Assembly (NCBI GenBank): GCA_963765265.1
Contig: CAVXVN010000017.1
Span: 62,001 to 126,000 of the forward strand
DNA from: Bacillus_BD sp963765265
Lineage (GTDB): Bacteria; Bacillota; Bacilli; Bacillales; Cytobacillaceae
Direction of reading: 5' to 3'
DNA length: 64,000 bases
This document shows positions 1 through 9,807 of the stretch, in pieces; the first letter of the stretch is position 1, and the number at the start of each line of letters is the position of its first letter. The position numbers and the translations under genes were made by a program. The notes beneath the pieces were generated by a model. The model was not told the DNA's origin. It worked only from the letters and a program-made list of their open reading frames with translations, and ran no database searches.

Positions 1-19
1 TCAAGAGGAGGTAGATACG

Positions 20-1213
20 ATGAGCAACCAACATTTTCTTGCTGTTGATATTGGAAACAGCTGGTATAAAGCTTTGGCAAATGATAAAGGGGTAGAACAT
101 GAATATCAAATGCCAAATGCCTTATCATTGTTTGATGAAGAATACTTTGAGAAGCCGTATGATGATGATGATGTCGTTTTGGAAGAAAACTTAATTGTAG
201 AAATTAAAAGTCAGGCGATCGTGGATAAACGTGAGATCTATTATATAGGGAAAGGCGCAGCAAGACAGCGGGATGTTAGCTTAACCGCTTTTAATAATCA
301 AAAAGTCGATGAAGATCGCACCTATGTATTGATGTTTGGCCTTGCGGCTTTTCACGCTGTACTATTAAATCCTGAAGAAACGGATATTCATTATCATATT
401 GATCAATTAGCTATTTCACTGCCTACGACCCAATATAAAGAAAAAAAGGAATCTTTAAAAAAGCGCTTAATCGGTACACATACTGTTATTTTTCATAAAG
501 TACCTGGTTTCCCAGAACCAAAAGAATTAGTAGTGAAACTTCATGTGCAGGATGTTATTGTCGGTGCTGAAGGGGCATGTGCATACCTTGGCTTAACACG
601 TGATCAAGAAACATTAGGGATAAAAGATGATAAACTCATATTAGATTCAGTAAAAGGAGTCATTATTGGTGATCTTGGCGGAGATTCTGTTGATTTCGTG
701 GGAATAAAAAATAATAAACCCGTTGCTTCAGTTGAGGGAGCACCATTTGGAATTAATCAATTTATTGATCATATTATTCAGAAAGTCAGTAAAAATGAGT
801 TATATAAATTTGATTCTCGTTCAGAATTAGAAGAAAAACTTGTGGCAGGACAATCAGAATGGTATGTAGAGCCCTTTGCTGGTGTTAGAAAAGATATCAG
901 TAAATATATTATCCCACAGTTAAAATCAATGGCCATTAAATATCTTGAACATTTTGATCGTGTTCGTAATAGTTCGAATGAAATTAAAGGTGCAGCAAGA
1001 TATGTTGCTGTTGGGGGAGCTGCCAAACTAGCTAAAAGGCAGATACAAGAAGCAGCTGTTAGATGGGATGAAAGAGGTCGACCTATTCATTTGTATTTCC
1101 CAGAAGATATGGAGAAGCTTAATGTTCTTGGATTGATGATCCTAGCAAAAATAAATCAACTAAAGAAAGAACAAGAAGTGAATACAAATGACTATGTATC
1201 CGTTCAAGGCTAG
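20..1213 (+). CDS. ParM/Alp-type actin-like filament protein
   Basis: This 397-residue protein belongs to the ParM-like actin family that polymerises with ATP to segregate plasmid DNA. The actin nucleotide-binding signatures are visible: phosphate-1 loop AVDIGNSWYK at residues 8-17, phosphate-2 region IIGDLGGDSVDF near 215, and adenosine loop YVAVGGAAKLA near 330. The start follows a strong AGGAGG at bases 5-10. By memory it resembles the ParM-type actins reported from Bacillus thuringiensis plasmids; chromosomal orphans are also known. A small protein gene begins 6 bases after its stop, as expected for a parMR pair. The centromere normally lies upstream, which is outside this window. I am confident of the fold; the role in DNA segregation is inferred. 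Confidence 0.85.
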   Translation: MSNQHFLAVDIGNSWYKALANDKGVEHEYQMPNALSLFDEEYFEKPYDDDDVVLEENLIVEIKSQAIVDKREIYYIGKGAARQRDVSLTAFNNQKVDEDRTYVLMFGLAAFHAVLLNPEETDIHYHIDQLAISLPTTQYKEKKESLKKRLIGTHTVIFHKVPGFPEPKELVVKLHVQDVIVGAEGACAYLGLTRDQETLGIKDDKLILDSVKGVIIGDLGGDSVDFVGIKNNKPVASVEGAPFGINQFIDHIIQKVSKNELYKFDSRSELEEKLVAGQSEWYVEPFAGVRKDISKYIIPQLKSMAIKYLEHFDRVRNSSNEIKGAARYVAVGGAAKLAKRQIQEAAVRWDERGRPIHLYFPEDMEKLNVLGLMILAKINQLKKEQEVNTNDYVSVQG

Positions 1214-1219
1214 TTGGTG

Positions 1220-1601
1220 ATGTTGATGTCTAAAATCTATACAGATTACGTCAATAAAACTGCGATTTCGGTTCCAGAAACTTATATTGATGTCAAAACA
1301 GGTGAATCACACACGGTATCCTCTAAAGTTCAAGATCAAATCGAATATCATTCTCAAAATAGTACACTGATTCATCTTCTCTTTTCCGCACTTACTACCT
1401 ATCTTCATCCTAGAGCCATCAATGGTGGAACGGAAGAAATATTGTTTGAGCTATCTGAAATTAAAAAAATATTGCAACAAGGAACCTATATTCAAAACCA
1501 TTCAAATCCTCTTAAGAGCACTCATGCAAAAACCAATCGAGTCATTAAAAGGTTTAGACTTAAAAGAATTAGAAGAAATATTAGATGCTTTTGGGGGCTA
1601 G
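1220..1601 (+). CDS. Small protein partnering the ParM-like gene (ParR candidate), frameshifted
   Basis: A gene of about 125 codons follows the actin gene directly and is probably its operon partner. I chose ATG 1220 (or ATG 1226) as start. The frame that stays open after about 1515 reads into basic, low-complexity sequence, whereas shifting frame at the A-run near 1528 gives PIESLKGLDLKELEEILDAF and a stop at 1599-1601, which looks like a genuine acidic C-terminus. I therefore infer a single-base indel at about 1525-1530. No domain is recognisable by eye; position suggests a ParR-like adaptor that binds DNA and caps the filament, but the sequence alone does not prove this. Confidence 0.5.
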
Positions 1602-1803
1602 TAACGATCAATCTGTTGAATGTCGTATCTATAAGGGATATACCACACCCTGCAAACTTGTGTAACGAAAGAAAAAATGAGACTGACTTTAAGAATACTT
1701 TAACCCACAGTATCTCGTATAATATGGTTAATAACCATTAACATACGGGATATTTTGTGAGACAAAAGATTCCGAATCGTTCAGTCTCTTTATCATTTGA
1801 TTT

Positions 1804-2453
1804 CTATTTAATGAAAACAGCAGGTAAAGCAGAGATGGCGCAGAAGCAAGAAAGGTCAACGGTAATACAAATTCCTGTACCCACCAAATCGTCGACATCT
1901 TTATGATCGATTTGACAACATGGAGAACAAGGATTTTTTCCACTACTCTTTTGATCATTATTGGAACGACATTCAGGTTTAAAAGTCAATAGCTCAAGAA
2001 CAGCGCAACCATCGTTTAAATCCTTAATTTTAAAAATGAAGGAAGAAATGCAAGAAAACTTTTTCTTATCTGTATGACGGTTTTTGACAATGGTCACCCC
2101 TGATGCTTTAAATGGTTCGGAATCTTCATTGTATAGTATGAAAGGAATTGTGTTTTTTTGCGACCTTTTCTTCTCTTCTAATAATTCAGAGATTGATTCT
2201 TTTCCGCATGAGTGATGTTCATTATGTTCTCTTTTTGCCTTTTCTTGTGCATGAAGAATGGCTTCTAAAACTTCACCCACGCAACTTTCATGATGTCCGT
2301 GGTCATCACTTTCTCATCATGATCAAAACAGTGGCTCTCGCTTTCATCATCGTCATGTTTCTTACAATGTCTGTCACTTTCATTAAATCCATGAAGATCC
2401 CAAAAGCATTTTTTATTTTTTTTCTCATGATTTGGACGATAAATGTCCATCAT
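1804..2453 (-). CDS. Spore outer coat/crust protein, CotY/CotZ family, frameshifted
   Basis: The C-terminal 150 residues have the CotY/CotZ pattern: SCGKESISELLEEKK, NTIPFILY, EPFKASG, CAVLELL, CSPCCQIDH, GTGICITVDLSCFCAISALP. These Cys-rich proteins cross-link into the spore crust. The N-terminus lies in another frame; the frames join at about 2310-2320 (GAGAAAGTGATG), giving HDE-SDDHGHHESCVGEVLEAIL. The best start is ATG 2453, preceded by AAGGAGTGG; ATG 2468 would overlap that ribosome binding site. The first 50 residues are unusually rich in His, Asp and Lys compared with the short N-termini I know for this family. A single indel is the likely cause of the break. Confidence 0.75.
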
Positions 2454-2646
2454 CTTCCACTCCTTCATTATATTTATTCATAATTAGCATATGGTTAATA
2501 AAGTTTTTTTGAGTGAGATTCATGCCTATTAAGGGAAGAATAATGATCACATGGTGTATTCTAATGATTAATCATTCATTTAAGAAGACATTTTCTTTTT
2601 AGGTTAACGGACTAGGGACAGGCACTAAACAGACATGAGGAGGGTA

Positions 2647-4316
2647 ATGATGATGAAAAAATGGTGGAAAGAGGCGGTTGTTTATCAGATTTACCCACGA
2701 AGCTTTATGGATTCAAATGGAGATGGAATTGGAGATATTCAAGGGATTATTTCTAAGCTAGACTATCTGAAAGAGCTTGGTATTAATTGCATTTGGATTT
2801 GTCCGATTTATTCCTCACCAAATGATGATAATGGTTACGATATTAGTGATTATAAAGGAATCATGCATGAGTTTGGTACAATGGAGGATTTTGATCAGCT
2901 CTTAAAAGAAGTACATGACAAGGGTATGAAATTAATTTTAGATTTGGTTATTAATCATACATCTGATGAACATCCATGGTTTATAGAATCACGATCCTCT
3001 AAAAACAATCCATATCGAGATTATTATATTTGGAAGTCAGGGAAAGACGGACAAGAACCTAATAATTGGGCGTCTATATTTGGCGGATCTGTCTGGGAAT
3101 ATGATTCGAACAGTAATGAATATTTCATGCATGTATTCTCACGCAGACAACCAGATTTAAATTGGGAAAACCCTAATGTAAAAAAAAATTTATACGAAAT
3201 GATTCATTGGTGGTTAAAGAAAGGAATTGATGGTTTTCGTGTTGATGCCATTTCCCATATAAAAAAAGTGGTTGGCTTTACCAGATCTACCTAATCCAAA
3301 AAAACTAACTTATGTTCCTTCGTTTAAAGGACATATGAATCGAGAGGGCATTCAAGTTTTTTTAAAAGAACTCAAGACAAGAAACGTTTAGTCACTATGA
3401 TATTATGACCGTTGGAGAGGCAAATGGTGTAAAGGTGGAAGATGCAGAGGATTGGGTTGGTGAAGAAAAAGGTGTTTTTAATATGGTTTTTCAATTTGAA
3501 CATCTGGATCTTTGGGGTAAAAGCGCAACAGGTGGTCTAGATATCCATGCCTTGAAAGAAACTCTTACAAAATGGCAAAAGGGGCTTGAAGAAATAGGAT
3601 GGAATGCTCTATTTTTAGAAAATCATGATCAACCTCGTTCCATTTCAACTTGGGGTAGTGAAGAATATTGGAGTCAGTCTGCTAAATGTTTGGCAACCAT
3701 GTATTTTTTGATGCAGGGAACACCCTTTATTTATCAAGGCCAAGAGATCGGTATGACAAATGTTCAATTTCCAGCGATTGATGATTACAAGGATGTAGCC
3801 ATTAAAAATTTATATAAAGAAGAGAAGGAAAAAGGAAAAACACATCAAGAAATAATGGATATCATTTGGAAAAATGGTCGCGATAATGCAAGAACACCTA
3901 TGCAATGGATGAATAAAGAAAATGGGGGATTTACCACGGGGACACCGTGGATCAAATTGAATTCTAATTATCAAAGAATTAATGTGAGTGAACAAATTCA
4001 AAATCCTTTTTCTATTTATCATTATTATCGAAAGTTGATTCAGTTAAGAAAAAAATATCCAGTTCTTGTTTACGGGAATTATGATTTGATTTTAGCAGAA
4101 AGTGATCAGATGTATGCCTATACAAGAACCTTAGAAAATGAAAAATTTATGATTATGACGAACTTATTTAATTTAAATGCCATTTTTTCATTTCCACAAG
4201 AATTGAAAAAAAATGATTTGACCTTAATGATCAGTAATTATGAGGTGAATCAAAACGAAGATTTGGAGAAGTTAACCTTTAGACCATTTGAGGCTAGAGT
4301 TTATCGATTATATTAA
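2647..4316 (+). CDS. GH13 alpha-glucosidase (oligo-1,6-glucosidase/MalL-like), two frameshifts
   Basis: This enzyme would hydrolyse terminal alpha-glucosidic bonds in isomaltose-, maltose- or sucrose-type oligosaccharides in the cytoplasm. Family signatures are present in order: WWKEAVVYQIYPRSFMDSNG at the N-terminus, DLVINHTSDEHPWF, DGFRVDAISHI with the nucleophile Asp, TVGEANG with the acid/base Glu, and FLENHDQPR with the third acidic residue. The gene is broken by two single-base shifts, at about 3283 (GGCTTTACC) and about 3380 (CAAGACAAGAAACG); the middle piece PDLPNPKKLTYVPSFKGHM is conserved, so the total length of about 555 residues is normal. The start is ATG 2647 after GAGGAGGG. It stands alone, without a sugar transporter nearby. 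Exact substrate is not determinable. Confidence 0.85.
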
Positions 4317-4451
4317 TTTCTAATAATGTCATTATCGATCTTTATGTTTTGACGAAGCATATTTTTTAAAAGAATAATTGGTAAAAAAATATAGGATCAT
4401 ACGTTTTGTGTTAGGGCTTACATTTGTTGATAATAAAGGATATTTCAGTTA

Positions 4452-4480
4452 TTGACATTGTTCATCAGAAATGGTAAATT
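4452..4480 (+). promoter_or_regulatory. Promoter of the cold-shock gene (sigma-A type)
   Basis: TTGACA at 4452-4457 and TAAATT at 4475-4480 are separated by 17 bases, and TG lies one base before the -10 box (extended -10). Transcription would start near 4487, leaving an untranslated leader of about 145 bases, which is typical of cold-shock genes. Confidence 0.6.
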
Positions 4481-4598
4481 TATATTAGCCGTTCTGCATC
4501 GTTTTAGATATTGCATGCTGCTTATTCGAAAGATTTTTCTTGAGTTTGGATGAGTAATAGATCGTAAACTATCAACGTTGTAAATGGTAAATTTGCAC

Positions 4599-4623
4599 AT
4601 GGCTTTTTCAGCCATTAGGAGGA
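4599..4623 (+). promoter_or_regulatory. Hairpin abutting the cold-shock ribosome binding site
   Basis: ATGGCT (4599-4604) and AGCCAT (4610-4615) form a short stem one base before AGGAGGA (4617-4623). A stem next to, but not covering, the ribosome binding site is consistent with temperature-sensitive leader control, though this is inference. Confidence 0.4.
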
Positions 4624-4632
4624 TTTTTTTAC

Positions 4633-4833
4633 ATGAAAAACGGTAAAGTTAAATGGTTTAATTCAGAAAAAGGTTTCGGATTTATTGAAGCTGAAGACGG
4701 AAACGATGTATTTGTTCATTACTCTGCCATCCAAACTGAAGGTTTCAAGACTTTAGAAGAAGGTCAAGAAGTATCTTTCGAAGTTGTCGAAGGAGCTCGT
4801 GGACCACAAGCTGCTAACGTTACTAAACTATAA
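4633..4833 (+). CDS. Cold-shock protein, CspA/CspB family
   Basis: A complete 66-residue single cold-shock domain that binds single-stranded RNA and DNA. The RNP1 motif KGFGFIE and RNP2 motif DVFVHYSAI are intact, and the C-terminus GPQAANVTKL is typical. Start ATG 4633 is preceded by AGGAGGA with 9 bases spacing. The gene has its own promoter, a long leader and its own terminator, so it is monocistronic. Which paralogue (cspB, cspC or cspD) it corresponds to cannot be settled here. Confidence 0.95.
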   Translation: MKNGKVKWFNSEKGFGFIEAEDGNDVFVHYSAIQTEGFKTLEEGQEVSFEVVEGARGPQAANVTKL

Positions 4834-4850
4834 TTTAAGAAACAAATATA

Positions 4851-4882
4851 AAAGCTCAACCAAATGGTTGAGCTTTTTTTTA
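4851..4882 (+). terminator. Rho-independent terminator of the cold-shock gene
   Basis: AAGCTCAACC (4852-4861) pairs perfectly with GGTTGAGCTT (4866-4875) around a 4-base loop, followed by a run of T. Confidence 0.9.
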
Positions 4883-4953
4883 CACTCTTAAAGTATAAAA
4901 TTGCAACGCTGGAGAAGTTCGGGCGTAGGTGGCAATTTTTAGGAAAACAGTAT

Positions 4954-5013
4954 AAGTGCAACTACGCCTCTGTCTTCGCCTTGCAGGCTCGCCAATCGGC
5001 GAGTTTTCTTTAT
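4954..5013 (+). repeat. 60-base dispersed repeat, copy 1, with terminator-like hairpin
   Basis: This 60-base block starts AAGTGCAACTACGCC and ends GAGTTTTCTTTAT; it recurs at 23357-23416 with 4 mismatches by eye. In this copy CTCGCC (4988-4993) and GGCGAG (4998-5003) form a perfect stem with loop AATC followed by TTTTCTTT, a terminator shape. GGCGTAG at 4922-4928 can also pair with CTACGCC at 4962-4968, so the element may be longer here. Confidence 0.7.
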
Positions 5014-5056
5014 CATAATATAACCAAATATAGGTTCTCATTCTTTTTATTAAATT

Positions 5057-5065
5057 TGCTATAAT
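5057..5065 (+). promoter_or_regulatory. Extended -10 promoter for sbcDC
   Basis: TGCTATAAT is a consensus extended -10 element 39 bases upstream of the sbcD start. No good -35 box is visible at 17 bases spacing. Confidence 0.5.
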
Positions 5066-5103
5066 AAGAGCATGTTAAAAAGTGAGAAGAAGAGGTGAGT
5101 AGG

Positions 5104-6249
5104 ATGAAATTTATCCATACAGCGGATTGGCATTTGGGGAAATTGGTGCATGGTGTTTATATGACAGAAGATCAAAGGTATCTTCTGAACCAATTTATTC
5201 AGCTTATAGAAGAAGAAAAGCCGGATGCCGTTATTATTGCAGGTGATTTATATGACCGGTCCATACCTCCAACAGATGCGGTTGATCTATTAGACGATAT
5301 ATTATTTAAAATAAATGTTGAGTTGAAAGTTCCAGTTGTAGCGATTTCTGGGAATCACGATAGTGCAGAACGACTATCTTTTGGGAGCTCATGGTATCGT
5401 CATAGTCAGTTTTATTTAACAGGAAAATTGGAAAAAGAAATTCAACCCATCCATATAAACGGGGTGAATTTTTATTCCGTTCCTTACGTCGAACCAGGAA
5501 TTGTACGCCAGTTATGGGGAGATGATTCGATCCATACTCATCAAGATGCGATGAAAGCAATGATTGATCATATCGAAGAATCGTTGAATGTGAATGAACC
5601 GAATGTATTTGTCGGACATGCCTTTGTTTTAGGTGGTGCGACAAGTGATTCAGAAAGGACGTTGTCTGTCGGTGGGTCCGGTTGTGTTACGGCAGATCTT
5701 TTTAATGCTTTTTCTTATACAGCTCTCGGCCATTTGCATAGTCCAGATGCGATTAAGCATGATAAAGTGAAATATTCAGGCTCCTTATTAAAGTATTCTT
5801 TCTCTGAAGCGAAGCAAAATAAATCAGTTTCCATTATTGAAATGGATGAAAAGGGTGGATTTGATTTACGCTATCGTTCTCTAACACCTAAACATGATAT
5901 GCGCGAAATAGAGGGTTATTTAGAGGAGCTACTTGATCCCCAATTTTATGGGAATCAAAAAGTAGATGATTATATAAAAATGACATTACTGGATGAAGGA
6001 GCTTTACTTGATCCAATCGGAAAGCTACGTCAAGTTTATCCAAATGTACTTCACTTGGAACGAAAAATCCATCTAAGGGATATGAAAAACAAGCAGAATT
6101 TGCATTCATTAAAAGAAGATAAGAAGTCTGAACTTGAATTATTCGAACAATTTTACTCAGAAATGACAACAGCCGAAATGACGGATGAAAAACGAAAGGT
6201 CATGAGTGATGTTATTGAAAAAGTATTAAAGGAAGAGGTTGCGAAATGA
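5104..6249 (+). CDS. sbcD: Exonuclease subunit SbcD (Mre11-like)
   Basis: The nuclease subunit of the SbcCD complex, which cleaves DNA hairpins and protein-blocked ends with Mn2+. Metal-binding phosphoesterase motifs are intact: HTADWHLGK at residues 5-13, AGDLYDRS, ISGNHDSAERL, GHAFVLGG and GHLHSPD. I chose ATG 5104, preceded by AGAGGTGAG, rather than the GTG at 5095 that lies in the ribosome binding site. Length 381 residues is normal. The stop overlaps the start of sbcC (ATGA at 6246-6249), so the two are translationally coupled. Confidence 0.95.
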   Translation: MKFIHTADWHLGKLVHGVYMTEDQRYLLNQFIQLIEEEKPDAVIIAGDLYDRSIPPTDAVDLLDDILFKINVELKVPVVAISGNHDSAERLSFGSSWYRHSQFYLTGKLEKEIQPIHINGVNFYSVPYVEPGIVRQLWGDDSIHTHQDAMKAMIDHIEESLNVNEPNVFVGHAFVLGGATSDSERTLSVGGSGCVTADLFNAFSYTALGHLHSPDAIKHDKVKYSGSLLKYSFSEAKQNKSVSIIEMDEKGGFDLRYRSLTPKHDMREIEGYLEELLDPQFYGNQKVDDYIKMTLLDEGALLDPIGKLRQVYPNVLHLERKIHLRDMKNKQNLHSLKEDKKSELELFEQFYSEMTTAEMTDEKRKVMSDVIEKVLKEEVAK

Positions 6250-9200
6250 GACCGTTAAAACTGATGATGCAAGCATTTGGTCCTTATGCAGATAAAGAAG
6301 AGATCGATTTCACTTTACTTGGCTCAAGGACCATGTTTGTTATTTCTGGAAAAACTGGTTCTGGTAAGACAACCATCTTTGATGGAATTAGCTATGCGAT
6401 TTATGGTAAAGCAAGTGGAGAAGATCGTAATGGTTCAGATCTACGCAGCCAATTTGCAAGCGACGATCTTCCAACCGAGGTAGCCCTTGAGTTTAGCTTA
6501 CGAAATAAAATTTATTATATTAAACGATCTCCGCAACAAGAAAAGAAAAAAGACCGAGGGGATGGTTATACTACGGTTGGCGCAAAAGCTGAGCTTTATG
6601 TAAATGATCAGTCAGGAAATAGACAGTTAGTAGCAGCAAATGTCCGTGATGTAGACATAAAAATAAAAGAAATTATGCTGATTGATAGCAATCAATTCCG
6701 TCAAATACTCATGATTCCTCAAGGAGAATTCCGCAAACTACTTACGTCTGATAGTAAAGAGAAGGAAATAATACTTCAACGATTATTTCATACCGAAATA
6801 TACAAGCATATTGAAGAAAAATTGAAGGAGGAAGCAACTGAGTTAAAGAATTCCGTTGAAATGCAAACGAATGATCGAAACCAAGCCATTCGAAATATAC
6901 AAGTACACTTCCATGATGAGCTAAAAGGGCTTTTGAATGAGGGAAGTACGAATGATACCATGATTATTCCTTTGTTAAAAGAGGAAATCAATCTCTCAAC
7001 CTTAGAACTCGGGCGGTTAAAAACAGAGGCAGGGGAAAAAGAAAAAGAGCGTGGAAAGCTCCAGCAACAGCTTTTTGAAGCGGAAGCTACTTATGAAACA
7101 ACTGAAAACCAAAGAAGAACTAACAGCAAAAAAAGCAAAACTTGAGCAAGAAAATCACCTTATTGAAGAAAAGGAACAAAGTGTTGTTCTCGCCCAAAAA
7201 GCTCTTGTTCTTATTCAGCAAGAAGAACTATGCCACCGGTTGAAAAGAGAACTAGATGAAGAAAAAGGGAACTTAGCAGAATTGGCAACGAAAATTACCT
7301 CTTTAACCAAGTCTCACACTGAATGTGAGAACACGATGAATAGGGAAAAAGAGAGGGAAATAGAACGAAGTCAAGCATTAGAACATGTGAATCACTTAAA
7401 ACATATGGAAGAGGATGTACGATCCATTTCCTTATTCCGTCATGAAGTGGATCTACTCCAAAAGAAATTACAGATTAAGTCAATGGAAAAGAAAAAGATG
7501 GAAGAAAAGAATAAAGAAGTAGAAAATGAAATTCAAAAATTCTCTGTTGAAAAGCAAAAACTTGAAAAAGAGCAACCTACTTTTTTTGAAAATAAACTAA
7601 AAATGGACAAGCTGGAACGTGAATATAATCTACTTGTAAAATTTGAGAAGCAACAGAATGAGTATAATAAAGCTTCTTTAGATTTACAGAATAAAGCAGC
7701 CTTTTATAAGCACTCACAAGCGCGATTTGAGGATGCTAAGCTAGTTGTACAAGAATTAGAGGTGAAATGGCTCCATGGTCAAGCAGCTTTTTTAGCGAAC
7801 AAGCTAAAAGATGAGGAATCTTGTCCAGTGTGTGGATCCACACATCATCCGAATCCAGCAGTGAGTCAGTTAGGAGATCTTCCAATTGAAGAGGATATAA
7901 AAGCAGCTAAGCAACAAGCATCAGATTTGGAAGCAGAAATGAGAAAGGCAGAATCCACTCTTTACGAGGCACAGTCCATGGAAAAATCACTAGAAAAAGA
8001 GTTAAATGATGTGTTCAATGACATTGTTGAGGGACGGAGTGATTTTGTAGTTCATGAACTTGATCTTGTGAAGAATACGGTAGAAGAAGAGAAAAATCAA
8101 CTGTTTACAACACAGAAGACTTTGGAAAAGAATAAGCAGAAACTTGATCGAATTAGGGAATGGTTAGAAAAACAAGAGACAGAAGTTTTACTACGTTCTG
8201 AACAAATGGATCATATCACAAAAGAAGTGAATGATTTAACCATCCAGTATACAGAGAAAAACACATTACTTGTGCAAATGAACAATAATATTCCTGAAAA
8301 GTTACAAAATATTTCAGCTTTTGAAGATGAACTTCAGAAGGCAGTACATCAATACAATGAGTTAATAGAGAGATTTGACCGTGTGAAACAAAACTTCCAA
8401 CAAATAAATGAAGCGCTTGTTATGGAAAAGGCACGGTATGATGAAATAGAGAGACAAGTCCATACTTCAGATCGAAAGTTAACGACCGAGAGGGAAGCAT
8501 TTGTTTCAAAAATGACGGAACAAGGCTTTAATGGATTTACAACCTATCATCAAGCAAAAATGTCAGAACAAGAAATACATTCATTACAGCAAGAAGTTCG
8601 TTCGTATAGAGAAGAATATCGTTCTGTTTCTGATCGACTTCACGAGTTAACAAATTTGTTGATCGGAATTCAAGAACCAGATGTTTCGAGCTTGAATATT
8701 GCTTTTGAAAATATGAATCATGTTATTCAAGAATTACAAAACCGCTATACCCATTTATTTGTTAGAATAAGTGAAAATCGAGAAGATTGTTGTTAAAATT
8801 GAAACGATCAATAGTGAAATAAAATCCTTGGAGGAAAAATATCAATTAATCGGTCATTTATATGAAATGTCGAAAGGACAGAATACGTATCGAATCACTT
8901 TTGAACGATATGTGTTAGCTTCATTTCTCGATGATATTTTGCGAGAAGCGAATCAACGTTTAGGGAAAATGACGAATGGAAGGTATCAATTACTTCGAAA
9001 AACGGATCGTTCGAAGGGGAATGTTCAAAGTGGATTGGAACTGCTAGTGTTTGACCAATATACTGGACAAGAGCGTCATGTGAAAACACTTTCTGGTGGT
9101 GAAAGCTTTAAAGCGGCATTGTCTTTAGCGCTTGGACTTGCCGATATCGTTCAGCAATACGCTGGAGGTGTTTCGCTCGAAACGATGTTTATTGATGAGG

Positions 9201-9385
9201 GATTTGGAACCCTTGATCCCGAATCTTTAGATCAATCCATTGAGGCATTAATTGATATTCAATCAAGCGGTAGACTCGTTGGAATTATCTCCCATGTTCC
9301 AGAGTTAAAAGAAAGAATCGATGCTAGACTTGAAGTGGTTGCTACAAAGAGTGGGAGTACTACTGAATTCCACTTTATGAATTAA
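6246..9385 (+). CDS. sbcC: Exonuclease subunit SbcC (Rad50-like), two frameshifts
   Basis: The SMC-like ATPase partner of SbcD, about 1045 residues after joining. The Walker A loop SGKTGSGKTT lies near residue 32, long coiled coils fill the middle, the zinc-hook motif CPVCGS is near 7823-7840, and the C-terminal half has the signature TLSGGESFKAALSLALGLAD and Walker B TMFIDEGFGTLD. The reading frame shifts at about 7090-7110 and again at about 8775-8790; sequence on both sides of each break is normal SbcC, so indel errors are likely. Start ATG 6246 overlaps the sbcD stop. Confidence 0.9.
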
Positions 9386-9498
9386 TAATGGATGATTCCA
9401 TTTCTCGAAAGCTTGATGATTGCAAGATGACAAAACGAGTAGATTATAAAGGATTTGGAAAGTACAAAAGTTAAAGGAAATCGGACATTTTATAATAG

Positions 9499-9549
9499 TA
9501 GGCTTTGTTAATCGTGTTTATCAACAAAACACATTAACAAAGCCTATTT
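9499..9549 (+). terminator. Terminator-like hairpin after sbcC
   Basis: TAGGCTTTGTTAAT (9499-9512) pairs perfectly with ATTAACAAAGCCTA (9533-9546) around a 20-base loop and is followed by TTT. The rest of 9386-9807 shows no gene; it should hold the promoter for the next gene, but I see no convincing boxes. Confidence 0.75.
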
Positions 9550-9807
9550 GCGTATATTAAGATATTGTAAAGTCTGTAATATTGTTCACAATTGCATATT
9601 TAGAAATGGGTATTTTTTCATGTAAAAGAAAAAATATTAAAGATTTGAAGAGTTAATGGTCCTGAATATTATTTCATATTTATGGTTGTGCGCTTAGTAT
9701 TTACCAATATGACAAATATTAGGTAATTATGCCAATTTTTATCGTTAGGACTACAAGTAATTATTTAATAAAATAATAATGTAATAGATCGATAAGGAGC
9801 GAACAAC

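Noticed and set aside
9548..9580. WalR box (TGTWAH-N5-TGTWAH) upstream of the LytE-like gene
   Set aside because: TGTAAA and TGTAAT near 9567-9581 are separated by 3, not 5 bases, so they do not fit the known consensus.
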